Shown here in pieces: positions 51,834-62,173 of a DNA stretch of 64,000 nt. Made by a program: the position numbers and the translations under genes. The stretch's first letter is position 1. Every line of letters begins with the position of its first letter. The DNA comes from Acanthornis magna (Eukaryota > Chordata > Aves > Passeriformes > Acanthizidae). The notes under the pieces were generated by a model, which was not told the DNA's origin, made no database searches, and saw only the letters and a program-made list of their open reading frames with translations. The stretch is taken from the NCBI GenBank assembly GCA_036785705.1, contig JAWUZG010000159.1, positions 4,960,001-5,024,000 of the forward strand. Reading direction: 5' to 3'.

Positions 51834-52111
51834 CTTCCTGCCCGGCCCGGCCGCGCCGCCCCGCCCCGGGCCCGGCCCCGGCTCCGCGGGGCGGGGACGC
51901 GCCGGTGTCGCGGGAGCGCCGGGCACGGCCCGGGCAGCGCCGGGCACGGCGGGGCCGGCTCCTGGCACCGCTCGGAACGGGCAGCGCCTGCCAGCCGCCT
52001 GTTTGCACAGCACACTTAAATGGTGGGTTGGAAGATAATAAGGTGTTTATTCTGATCTTTTTGTAGTTGCCAAGCGCCTCCTGTTCGTGTTTGTCAGTGG
52101 ACAATTATCAG

Positions 52112-52262
52112 AGTAGGCCGATTTGGAAGGTACCCACAGATCGTCGAGTCCAACTGCACGGAGAGCCCAGCAATCCCTCCCTGTCCTGAGAGCGTTGTCC
52201 AAACGCCCCTGGAGCTCACACAGGTTTGGTGCTGTGACCATTCCCGGAGGAACCTGATGCTC
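52112..52262 (-). mobile_element. CR1-type retroposon fragment in the STX16-NPEPL1 intergenic gap
   Basis: Plus-strand sequence TTGGAAGGTACC, GTCGAGTCCAACTGC, GTTGTCCAAACGCCCCTGGAGCTC and GGTGCTGTGACCATTCCC follows the reverse-complement consensus of the avian CR1 3' region, so the element is inserted on the minus strand. It is diverged and truncated at both ends. It may extend to about 52,290. It starts about 280 bp upstream of the NPEPL1 ATG. Confidence 0.75.
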
Positions 52263-52424
52263 ATTGATCTGCAGCCAGAAAAGTCGGGAAGGTCTGCGCA
52301 ATCTTCCACTTACGAGGGAAAAGGGAATGCTGATGCATGTAATGAAAATACACACACACAAAAAATTTTAAAAGGCTGAATTCCAGAAAAAAACCCCACA
52401 AACTTTCTTACGGTAAGGTCTTTG

Positions 52425-55400
52425 AAGGGACATCACAGAAACTTTATTGAAAATAAAAGTTGTAGGAACATCTGTTGCAGAGGTCGGTCGTGCATCCTCA
52501 CAGACGGGACAGGAATTCAATATACAGGCTCCAACTTTAACGAGTCTCTTTCCTGAGCCACAGAAAATAAACTGCTCAGGGGTCCACTGTTATCCCAATA
52601 CATAAGATCAGCGTGGGAACGAGAGGACACACAGCAATTACTTCAGGATTGAGACATTCCAAAGATTCCTCCAGGCAGTAAGCTCCCAATCATTGAGTTC
52701 AAAATATGCTGTTCCTGCTGCTCTGAGAGTCCAAATACAGCACATTCCCTGAATCCGCGGCATCTGAAAAGCAAATAAAACAGTAGGAAACACTCACCTA
52801 ACCCGCGATCCTTTTGTTGCAGTTAAGGGCAGCAGAGGAGGGTCCTCGTGGAGGGAATTAACTGAGGAAATCAATTCCATTTACAGAAACTCTCTGTCAA
52901 TGTCCCACCAGCAGCAGCTGCAAACATTTCTATTTGAGCTCCAGCAGAAGCTGCAGCAAGGGCCTGTCTTCCAATTATTGATCCTCCACAAGTATTCATG
53001 GAATTAAGCCACTAAAATATAATCTTATACAATCCATTATAATCAATATGCAAAATTATAATGAATTTCATTTTAATGAGTTTTGTTTTAGAAGGCTGTT
53101 TGGAGTTTTTTTTCAATAGTGAACATATATTTTTGTCCAACAAAATCAGTTTCACTGTCACCTATCCAGGAACTTATATTTTGCAAGGCTGTACCAAAAG
53201 CAGATTTTACAAAGAGTTAAGACTCCTTTGTTTCAAGTGGTTCATAAAAGCAAACCTTAAATCAATGCCATCTAGGCAGGGGACACTACATCAAGTATAG
53301 ATATTCCCATTTTTAGCACATTCTAAAAATCACCAAGCAAGAAACCAATTCTTCCACATTACTTTTCAGTTTCTAGAGAAAACTTGCAGAAATAAATTTG
53401 CTATTACAGTGCTTTTAATACCGTCCTTTTGGCATATAATTAATTTCTGTTAACAAGTTGCAGCTCATTTTTTGCATGCTCACATGCATTTAAGTGGAGA
53501 AATTCTGCACAAGCCAACAGCTTTACAGGCCATTCCCACCTGTGGTGAGGAGACAGGGATTGTTAGGAGATGCTCTAGCAATGCTGTTCTGTTTTGTAAA
53601 GAATTTGAGCTTCCACACAGGCTGAGAAGAATCCAGCAGCAAGAAGAAGCCCCAGCCTGAGAGAGGATTCCAGCTTTGTCTGCAGCAGCAGCACACAGAT
53701 TTCCAGGGCAGGAGGCTCAGGCAGCTCCTGGAATACCTGAGTAGGCAGCAGCTGCTGTGGCTTTTCTGGGCTCTGGTTGCCCAAAGGCACAGACAGAGCC
53801 CTTTTTGTGGGGATACTCCCACAAAGCACAGCGTCAGGTTTGATTGAACTGCTGATAGTTATCCACACTGACTCACAATAAGCCACCCCTGCAAGGATTT
53901 AGAAACCAGCCTGCCCCGAGTTTTCTTCCTCAGTATAATTAAGCTTCAACAAATTCCAGCTCAAGTTATGCAGGACATTTGACATCTTGAGTTTAGCCTC
54001 ATTAAAAATGCATTTCCTTGGACAGAATTTGGGTAGAAAATAGGTAGACAGTGGGCATAACTCATGGGAAATAACTCTTGACAATGCAAATGACATTGTG
54101 CTACAGAAAGTTACTTTTTTGGGAAAAAGATATGTCACATCACTGCCACTTTCATTTATTGTGAAAAACAGAAACATGTTAACATCACAAAAATATGTTT
54201 CAGTTTATAATTTAAATTAAAAAAAAGAATAATTGCCCAATTAGGTTGGAAGTGTTTTATTACTTCTTTGAATCCATCTGCCATGATAAAATGTCAAAAG
54301 CACCGGTCAAGACAGAAATAAATAACACGATCTCATGTTAGAGAGAAAGTTGCAAATACAGTATATTAAATTATAGCAATTTGCTGCTTCACACCAAGTG
54401 ATGCAGACAGCACGAGGGAGACAGTAGTTTTACCCACGATCATTGAAAGATCTATCACCAGAACAGGGGAGCTGCACACCCAACACAAGCCTCATTCTTC
54501 CTTTTACCAATTTACTTCATGAATTCACTGAAGAGTTTGAACTGGCAGTTTTGGTGGTTCAACATCCCCTTTCTCTAGAGGTAACAAGAGTGGTACAAAG
54601 CTTTCCATAAGCCCCACAAAAAGCCAAGGCTTTCATGTTTTTGCAGTCTTTGCTTTCAGGTCCATCCCTGAAAATGGTCAGTTTAAAGCCACGTCTCAAG
54701 TCCTCTTTAGCACAAAGTAAAGAAACTCGGGGCAGGCAACAGATGCAAATTCAGTATTATAGTGTTTTGAAACTGCACTTGAGGGGCTTGGAGCAGAGCA
54801 TCTCTGCAGGTCTATGGGGAGCACTTGTATCAGTCAAAAAATGAAGGAAGTTACAGTCCCTTTGGGAAAAAAAAAAACCCCGAACATATAAAAAAGCAGT
54901 ATTAAAAATATTAAGACAAGGCCTCTACAATTGCACACCACTTCAGGCCTGAATTAAATTAAGAGTATTCTATTACTTATATGTTGCCCTAATTTTTTTT
55001 GTACGGCCTGCAGCAAAGTTTTCCACTGAAAAAAATAGTGAAAACCCCAAATCCTCCACTGAAGGCCTTGTAATGTCACTTGCATGACATCTGTCACGGT
55101 CAGCAAAAAGCCACAAACACGTCCTCTTCCAGGCAGACATTTGAAAGAGAATCTTCTGTCAGGGAAAATGGATGTAATATCTACTGTAGTGAAGCCACTT
55201 CTTACACAAAAAAACATAATCCATATGGACAAATGCACTGTAAAATAACCAACTTATACAGCAGTTACAGTTTGAAACATCCAAGACCCACTACAACAGG
55301 CCAGAGAGATTCTCTTTTTGGGTTTCTACTCTGTTTTTTCAGCTAAACTTCACCACTGCTTTAATGTAATGTCTGTACTTTAAACTAAAAAAAATTATGC

Positions 55401-56138
55401 ATGAAAAGAATATATGATCAACCCAATGAAGGAAAATCATTCCCATGATTACTCAAGCTCAGAAAATTTTTTAATTAACTAAACATGTTAAATTATGCCA
55501 GTGATTACATCTTGTTATTTACAAGATCAAGTACCACTGATTCTTAGTAATGGTGCAGTATCTAAATTAAGATCACAGGGGTTGGATTATGTTCTGGTTG
55601 CTAAAAGCTTTCCTTTTTAGCTGTCTATCCAGTTCTTTGGAGTTTTTGAGTCAGGAAGAAAGGGCACTCAATCAAACAATTTTGTGTCTCAACGTATTTT
55701 ACACCTAGATCAATTTTTGATATCCAGTCCCACTGACTCAGTAACAGGGCTTAAATTTGAAGCCTACAACAATTATGACATAAGAATATAGAAGACAACA
55801 CATTTTTGTTCACAGTAACACACTAATTACTGTAGTGACTGGTGAACTTCAATTTTTAATTATTCTTAAGTATTGTGTTTCCAAATACCTCTGCATAGAG
55901 CGCCAAATTTTTTTTTTTGCGTGGGAGCATCAAATTTCTTGACATTTTCCATATAATCCTTACAAACACCTCACAGATCACCAAACTTGTACTTTGAAAA
56001 ATTCTACAGAAACATTGCACAGACGTTGCACCACAAGGGCTCGTACATTCAAAGGCAGCTTTCTGGAGTGCAGGTCCATCCGTTCACATTGGGAAAAAAG
56101 TTCACAGAAACTCCAAAAATGAGAAAATGAAGCGAAAC
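52425..56138 (-). other. STX16: Probable STX16 3' UTR
   Basis: About 3.7 kb of AT-rich, CpG-poor sequence following the STX16 stop codon, with several minus-strand AATAAA hexamers. No open frame in it looks coding. A multi-kilobase 3' UTR is in keeping with human STX16 mRNAs. The left end is set by the most distal good poly(A) signal and is an inference. Confidence 0.5.
52443..52448 (-). terminator. STX16: Candidate STX16 distal poly(A) signal (AATAAA)
   Basis: Minus-strand CAATAAAGTTTCTGTGATG: a canonical hexamer followed by a GT-rich segment. It would end STX16 about 3.7 kb past its stop and about 0.6 kb before the NPEPL1 start codon. Other minus-strand AATAAA hexamers lie at 54,256-54,261 and 54,155-54,160 and could give shorter UTRs. 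Confidence 0.5.
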
Positions 56139-56243
56139 CTAGTGTGACTTTACACCAATAAGAACAACAATGAGGACAATTACTATAACAAACAAAATTA
56201 AAATAACGAGCATCTTCCGGTTCTTCTTTTGATATTGCTCTGC
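56139..56243 (-). CDS. STX16: STX16 last coding exon (membrane anchor)
   Basis: 105 nt including [13 protein letters not shown] then a run of about 20 hydrophobic residues and a short lumenal tail GVKSH, typical of a tail-anchored syntaxin. Confidence 0.96.
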   Translation of the reverse strand, partial: AEQYQKKNRKMLVILILFVIVIVLIVVLIGVKSH

Positions 56244-59200
56244 CTATAAAACAGAGAAGAAAGAGTTAATAATTAGATTATGACAAGGCTAAAGTACAGA
56301 CTCTTGTTTAGTGGAAGTGAAGTCCACGTGTTTCAAACTGTTTTTTGGTAATCTGACATTTCATACAATGTACACTGCAGGCAATTCCCACAGAGTAACT
56401 CTGATCTGCACCACAAACTCCAGAGAAGGAAAATGTGCACTGAAGTTACATTCACCCATGTTGAAGAGCAGGCTCACCATGCTGAGATAAGATTCCTGTA
56501 TTATATTTGAAGGACACTAAAATTCAGACCAAAACTTCCTTTTTTAATAGGCATATTTGTTGTACCTGATCAGCTGTGCATTTTCATTTAATTTCAATTT
56601 GAACTGAAAGCTTTATTTTTGAGTTGGTTCTCAAGTTTTCTGCTTCATTCCTTCTCTCTTTTAACCATATTTTCTAATCCCTCTCCTCTTTTTCCCAGGA
56701 GAATTAAAAGGACACAACATGGAGAGAATTCTCCAAAAACCACTGGAAGTCTACTACTAGAAGCTAAACAAAACAAAACTTTCATTTTGCTTTTAATTAA
56801 TAAACCTTCAAAATAAAACCAAAACAAAATGACCACAAAACTCCGATCTGCTGAGATCAATGTTTTTAAAACTTTTCAGGTGCTCCTAGTAAAGTTTCAC
56901 ATTAAAGCAAGAGGTTGGACCTGACATCCAACAAGTGTCAGATGATAAAACATTAGTAACTATTCTTTCTGTTCACACGATTGAGATAATGTTTTCAAAC
57001 TAAATTCTGCAGTGAGGTCGCCAATAACCAGCCCTATTTCCCAAGTGCCTGGCTCTCCAAACAGAGAAGGAATTGCAGACAGGTCCCACCAGGTCAGCAA
57101 TATAAATATCAAAGCACATTGGTTGGATGCCCAGAAAGTCATTTAAGAAATTAACTCGAGGCATCAAGCATGACATTAACAGAAGTTCTATGGAAAGCTC
57201 CTCCTACATAGAGCTGGACATTTCATACTGTACAGAAAGCATTTCTAAAAGGGACAATGTCCAATTGAAAATTACTGAATAACTTAATAGCTATTTAATT
57301 ATAAAAGGTTATTAGATATGCAAAAAAGCTAAAGTATTCCATCAGCTTACCTTATGCAGTTGTTTTAGACCCTCTTCAGTTTTCATACATGACTGTTCAA
57401 TATTATAGTCAATTCTATCTAGAACTGTTCCCTAAATAAAACGGAGAAAACAAGCACCAAATTGAACCTAAATGGGCTTCATAAAGCAATTCTTATTATA
57501 AGCAGCAGAGTAATTAGCAACACTCACAGTAAATAGCTCATGAACTGTGTAAACAATGAACTTACACAGAAGAACTACTTGGGACTTCATTAAGCAACTT
57601 CCTTGCTCAGTGCCTAATGGCAGCTCTGTCACCATCTCACATCATATCCCTAAAAATCATCTTAATTCCAGACCAGGTGCTTTTGGCTGACACATTTAAT
57701 ATCAACTGGATCTCTGGGAGAAATAACCAAGAGAACTTTGGCTTTCTATGGTCTTTTTATTTTATATTTTTTTTTAGCTGAACACACATTACCAGTTGAA
57801 TTTTTATTAATTTCTTTTCATTAAGTTAACTTGTGGCATATTTCAAGCAGAGGAAACCTGAGCATGAAAAGGTAAGTTAGGAAAAGTGAGTCTGGAAGTC
57901 TTCACACTACAATGTCCCGTTTTTTACTAACACTGTGCTGTCAATGTACCTGTTCTACTATCATTGCTCCCAGGTCCCTAAATATTTCGTTGAGATCAGA
58001 GATTGACTGCACAATCTGACGGATTTCTCGTTCCCTCTCTTCCACCATCAGTGTGTTTTGCTCCACCAACGCCAGCTGGTCATCTGTAAAACCCTGTAGA
58101 AAGACAAGATTTACATGTTGAACTAATATTAACAGCATGAAAACATTAGAAATAATTAAAAGGATAACAAGATTTCAGAACTTGGACAGATATTTATAAC
58201 CTCAGAAAATGCAATTCGTATTGAATCTGTGTAATAACAACTTACTCTATCATAAAGTGTATCATCCTCCCCATCATCCATCAGTGGGACTGAGGTGTCA
58301 AAGAAGTGTTTGGACCTTTCTTCTCTATTCTTCATACCTGTAAAAGACAGACTATATTTGAGCATAATATTTAAGCACACGATAGTCAGAGTAAGGTCTG
58401 AAGCACCAGAGAGAAAAGCACAAAAAAGAAAATCTGGCTAGTAAATTACATAAATCACAATATTTAAATGTTAACTGTCAGGCTTACTATTTAACAAAAG
58501 CCTAACAAATTCAACCAGACTTGCAAGACTGATTAAATCAGTGATTTTTAAGTTGTTATGTTCCATGAAATTTAAAAAAAAATAGGTAAATTAAGAGCCT
58601 TAAAGTGTGATCACTCCAGGGTATTTTTTAACAAATTCTCTTAAGAACATCCCTTGTCTGAACTGTGACCTTCAGTTCCACCTGTGCCATTTATACCACA
58701 GGAGGAAGAAGTATCAATGTTAAATTTGAAAATCAAGTTTTTGTGGGTTTCTTTCAAGATTAAAACAATCTGACTCACCTCAAAACAGAATCAAACAAAA
58801 TTTCAGAGTTTTGAACAGAGGTTGTTCCACTTTTCAATCTGTTTATGGATGCAGAATTTTAATTTACCACAGACTACCATTTATCTATCACAGCCTGCCA
58901 TCTATAGTAGGCATCATGGCTGAAAACCAAAGGCTGCTTCACCAGTGTAACAGAAGCAGCTTTGCAAACCACATTTTGAGAAGCAAAATGCATTTAAAAT
59001 GTGGATGATGAAATACTCTGTTTTGTTGATACGCTTAACTGTGACATTTCTTCTTTAGCAACATGAAAAAGAAGTACAACAAAGCAGTTTGAACATGGGC
59101 TGTGAACCAGAAACTGTCAAATTCTAACCTCTAGTTAGTCCTGTGTGCATCACTTAACCCTTCTGTGCTTCAGTTTTCCCAACCAAGAAAATAAGCGCAC

Positions 59201-62173
59201 CTCAGTGAGTGGCACACAGGAGGTGCCCAGGCATTACTGTTACATCTCTTATGCTTACGTTTGAGATAGTCAGACTGTGCATGCCTAAAGTTGGTGGAGA
59301 GGTCCTGAAGGGACTGAGCTAAGGAAGACACTACATTCCTGAGAACACGTGCTTCTTGTTCTGTACAGCTACGTGACCTGCTCTGCAACACCTGGACTGC
59401 TCTCTGACATCTGTGGAATAACTGAGAAAACAACTCCATTAGTGAGAAAGCACACAGAGGCACACACCTTCAATGTCACATTGCAAAGTGCCACACTGAA
59501 GACTAATATTTTGATTTGTACATTTTTAAAATTAATTTTTTGTTGCCCCATGCAATGTTTAAAAAGATACAGAAACAGAATATAAATGAACAAACAACTT
59601 CAAGCTAACAAGGTAGCAGAGTACTACAACTACCTTCATCAAAGACATTTGCTTCACTATAATTAGCTGGACTGCAAGCCTCAGAATAGATACCTGCATT
59701 TCTCTGAGAGATCTGTGAATTTGATTTGATTAATCTCCCAATCCTATTCCCAGTAGAAAAGCAAACAGGTAAGGGAAAGAACAGGGAGGTTTTGTGACTT
59801 CTTGGGAAGTTCAGAGCAGAGCCCAGGATTTAAGGCTCACTCTAACACCGATCAGAAAATAAATGCTTTCCTCTAAGCAAACCACTGCCTCATCCTAATG
59901 TATCAATGATGTGCCAAAATTGGAGGTTTAGGACCCAAAGCAGTCTGTACCTGTGTGATCTCTTGGGTTGTTATTTCTATTGCCCGTTCCTCTTCACTGC
60001 TGTCATCCAGTGTGGGTCTGTTTAGATGTTTATCATGAAGACTGGCTAATTCTTTCATCTTCTGTTTAACCCTGGCAATATCATATTGAATCTAAAACAG
60101 AAAGCCCAACAGGAAGAAAGGGAAACTCATGTTTCAGGGGAAAAGGTTCTGACAAATGTTAGACAAAATCATTGACAGAAATTTGCATCATAAAAGGCAG
60201 ACCAAGTATCATCAAAAGCGACATAAAAAGCTGACTAAGAAAGTGAATACTCTTAATAGACTTTGAGCTTGCTACTTCTAAAAACCTACTTGTTAATCTT
60301 AGGCAAGACTGCTGTTTTCAAATATACTTCATTAAGCTGAAATAATATTTTGATCATTTTACAGTATCATAGCAAGAAGATTAAGCCAACTTGAAAAAAT
60401 ATAAATGAAAACTCAGGTCACATCTTCAACTCTGTCAAACATTGAATGGTCTCAGCTCAACAGCAGAAGTTAAATGCCATGCTTTCAACCAAGGAATTAA
60501 AAATAAATCTGTAAGGATGGTTACTATAGCAGTAAAAAGGAATCTAAGCACCTTTCTGCACAATGGGTTCTGGACACACAAACTGAAAAGCCAATGTGTG
60601 TTCTGAATGTACATTTAAAAAAGGATTTTCTGAAAGTCAAGAATAGATTCACAATCCAAATACTGGGAAAAGGTTTTTTACTCGATGCCTCCAGAATCAT
60701 CCCCTTGCATTTGTCCAAATATTTCCATAACTTGCAAGGCATCTGGACTGCAGAGGCAGGAAAATTCTCCTCCTAGAAGACACTAATGCTTCCTCTTTTC
60801 AAACACTGAACTGCTGATTCCACCATTTTAGAGTCTATTCAACTACCTCCTCACCAGGTTCAAACTAAAATTCTTATGCTAATCTTTCTTCTAACACTAT
60901 TTCTGTCACCAAACTGACAGAATGGAAGTGACAACACTAATAAATCCCTCCATGGGAGGTCCACAGTGTGCTGGATGTGCCCCAGCACAGCACTTACTTC
61001 GTCTGCTCCATCGACCCATTTGGGAGGTAACCGCTTTGTCACTCCGATGGCTGCCTCGGGATCTAAGCTGATTCCCGACACCAGGGCCATGCGATCATCA
61101 GCCAGCTGCAGAAGGAAAAAAGACAGCAAATTAGTTTTATTCTAATTAGATCCAAATCCCTGAGCATCAGAAAAAGTGCATGCTTGCCTTCCCATAGAAA
61201 TTAACCTCAGAGATGTGTTTGCTCATGATGTATGATCATACATTGCATCTCCTGGTTTGTCCCTCTGTGTAATGACCTACACCCTCCCACTTCCTACAGG
61301 ATATGAAAGATCAAAGTTACTCTTAGAATAAATTCTTAGCAGGTTTTCCAGGAGGAGAGATGGCATTGCAGAGAGAATTCATGTAACTCTCATGCTGGTA
61401 CATTTCTATCAGACAATAATTCACAGCCAATGGTGCAGCACAGTTCATTTCAGGACTGGTAAATGTGAAAATTGCATTTGGGAAAAATCTCAGAAAAAAG
61501 CATTTATTATAACTGCTTGTTCTCAAACAATGTGATTTTGAAGAACAAACACTCTTGCAAACTGACATGCAACTCAAGTGGTTAAATTACTTAGTGATAA
61601 TTAAAATGTGCTAAACACAAATAGCCAAGGCGGTACTGGAAATGATCATCAGTGATAACACTTGAAACATAACTAATTACTTGGGAAAGCTTTCATACAA
61701 ACACCTCCCTTCCTAGTTTCTCCCAAATTTCTAGTTTTCTTTTATCAGGCCTGGAAAGTTTTGTCGTTCCCTACCCCATCCCTTTTTAAGAAACAATCCC
61801 TCTTCCTTCCTGAGCAACGCTTTCTTGAAAGCAATTTCTTTATCCCTGACCTTATTTCCTGATCAATAAAGTTTGCATAATTTATGCACAGCATGAAAAA
61901 TAGTTAATGGCTTCATTGTGCAAAGTCATTCTCTCCCATGTGTGCACCGTAAGTCAGACTAGTTCATACATTTATCTATTCACAATATAACATTATATCA
62001 CAAAATGCTTGATTTCTCTATGCAGCCTGACCTTCTACTGTGCACAGGCACTTCATCCTATATAATGAAATTCAATAAACTATCAGAATAAAGAATGAAT
62101 ATTTTAGCTCAGTGATGTAGGCTTGATGCACCATGGCAGAATAAAATGTGAAAAACAATACCTCATCCAGCTC
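56139..62173 (-). CDS. STX16: STX16, syntaxin-16 (Qa-SNARE), 3' eight coding exons; 5' end outside window
   Basis: Tail-anchored Qa-SNARE acting in endosome-to-trans-Golgi retrograde transport with VTI1A, STX6 and VAMP4 partners. Exons in phase with GT-AG introns: 62173-62162, 61105-60998, 60091-59951, 59421-59259, 58337-58246, 58093-57950, 57431-57351 and 56243-56139. They encode 281 residues from [15 protein letters not shown] to VKSH and stop. This equals human isoform D minus its first 27 residues, which should lie in an exon to the right of 64,000. Layout: N-terminal helical (Habc-type) region, then the SNARE motif from [12 protein letters not shown] to GLKQLHK with the zero-layer glutamine in IVEQG at an exon junction, then a KKNRK basic patch and the membrane anchor [20 protein letters not shown]. 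No frame damage. In human, deletions in STX16 disturb imprinting of downstream GNAS; the same order is kept here. Confidence 0.97.
57351..57431 (-). CDS. STX16: STX16 exon encoding the C-terminal half of the SNARE motif
   Basis: 81 nt, phase 0. [20 protein letters not shown] followed by GLKQLHK. Donor GTAAGC. Confidence 0.96.
57950..58093 (-). CDS. STX16: STX16 exon encoding the N-terminal half of the SNARE motif
   Basis: 144 nt, phase 0. [20 protein letters not shown] to GAMIVEQ; the final Gln is the zero-layer residue of the SNARE coiled coil. Donor GTACAT. Confidence 0.96.
58246..58337 (-). CDS. STX16: STX16 exon encoding [10 protein letters not shown]...LYDR
   Basis: 92 nt, enters phase 1, ends phase 0. 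Encodes the linker [20 protein letters not shown] before the SNARE motif. Donor GTAAGT. Confidence 0.96.
59259..59421 (-). CDS. STX16: STX16 exon encoding [10 protein letters not shown]...DYLK
   Basis: 163 nt, ends phase 1 within an Arg codon. Encodes helices of the N-terminal regulatory domain ([20 protein letters not shown]). Donor GTAAGC. Confidence 0.96.
59951..60091 (-). CDS. STX16: STX16 exon encoding IQYDIARV...EITQ
   Basis: 141 nt, phase 0. Contains [20 protein letters not shown] and the acidic DDSSEEER segment; start of the N-terminal helical domain. Donor GTACAG. Confidence 0.96.
60998..61105 (-). CDS. STX16: STX16 exon encoding LADDRM...VDGADE
   Basis: 108 nt, phase 0. [20 protein letters not shown] followed by [16 protein letters not shown]; acceptor CCTTCTGCAG, donor GTAAGT. 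Confidence 0.96.
62162..62173 (-). CDS. STX16: STX16 12-nt microexon (ELDE)
   Basis: GAGCTGGATGAG flanked by acceptor ATCACTTCAG, behind a long pyrimidine tract, and donor GTATTG. Phase 0 on both sides, encoding ELDE that joins LADDRM. Skipping it preserves frame, matching human isoforms that lack these residues. No other AG lies between the pyrimidine tract and this acceptor. Confidence 0.8.

Larger units (their letters stand above)
51300..52010. promoter_or_regulatory. NPEPL1: CpG-island promoter of NPEPL1
   Basis: Dense CpG over about 0.7 kb centred on the first coding exon, with no TATA box upstream of the ATG at 51,833. It overlaps long GC-driven open frames on both strands that are not genes apart from exon 1. 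Its right edge is only about 100 bp from a CR1 fragment. Confidence 0.85.

Noticed and set aside
51357..52104. Minus-strand frames of 218 and 246 codons in the NPEPL1 CpG island
   Set aside because: Only the 50 codons from the ATG at 51,833 to 51,684 are coding; the rest is GC-driven openness into the upstream region and intron 1.
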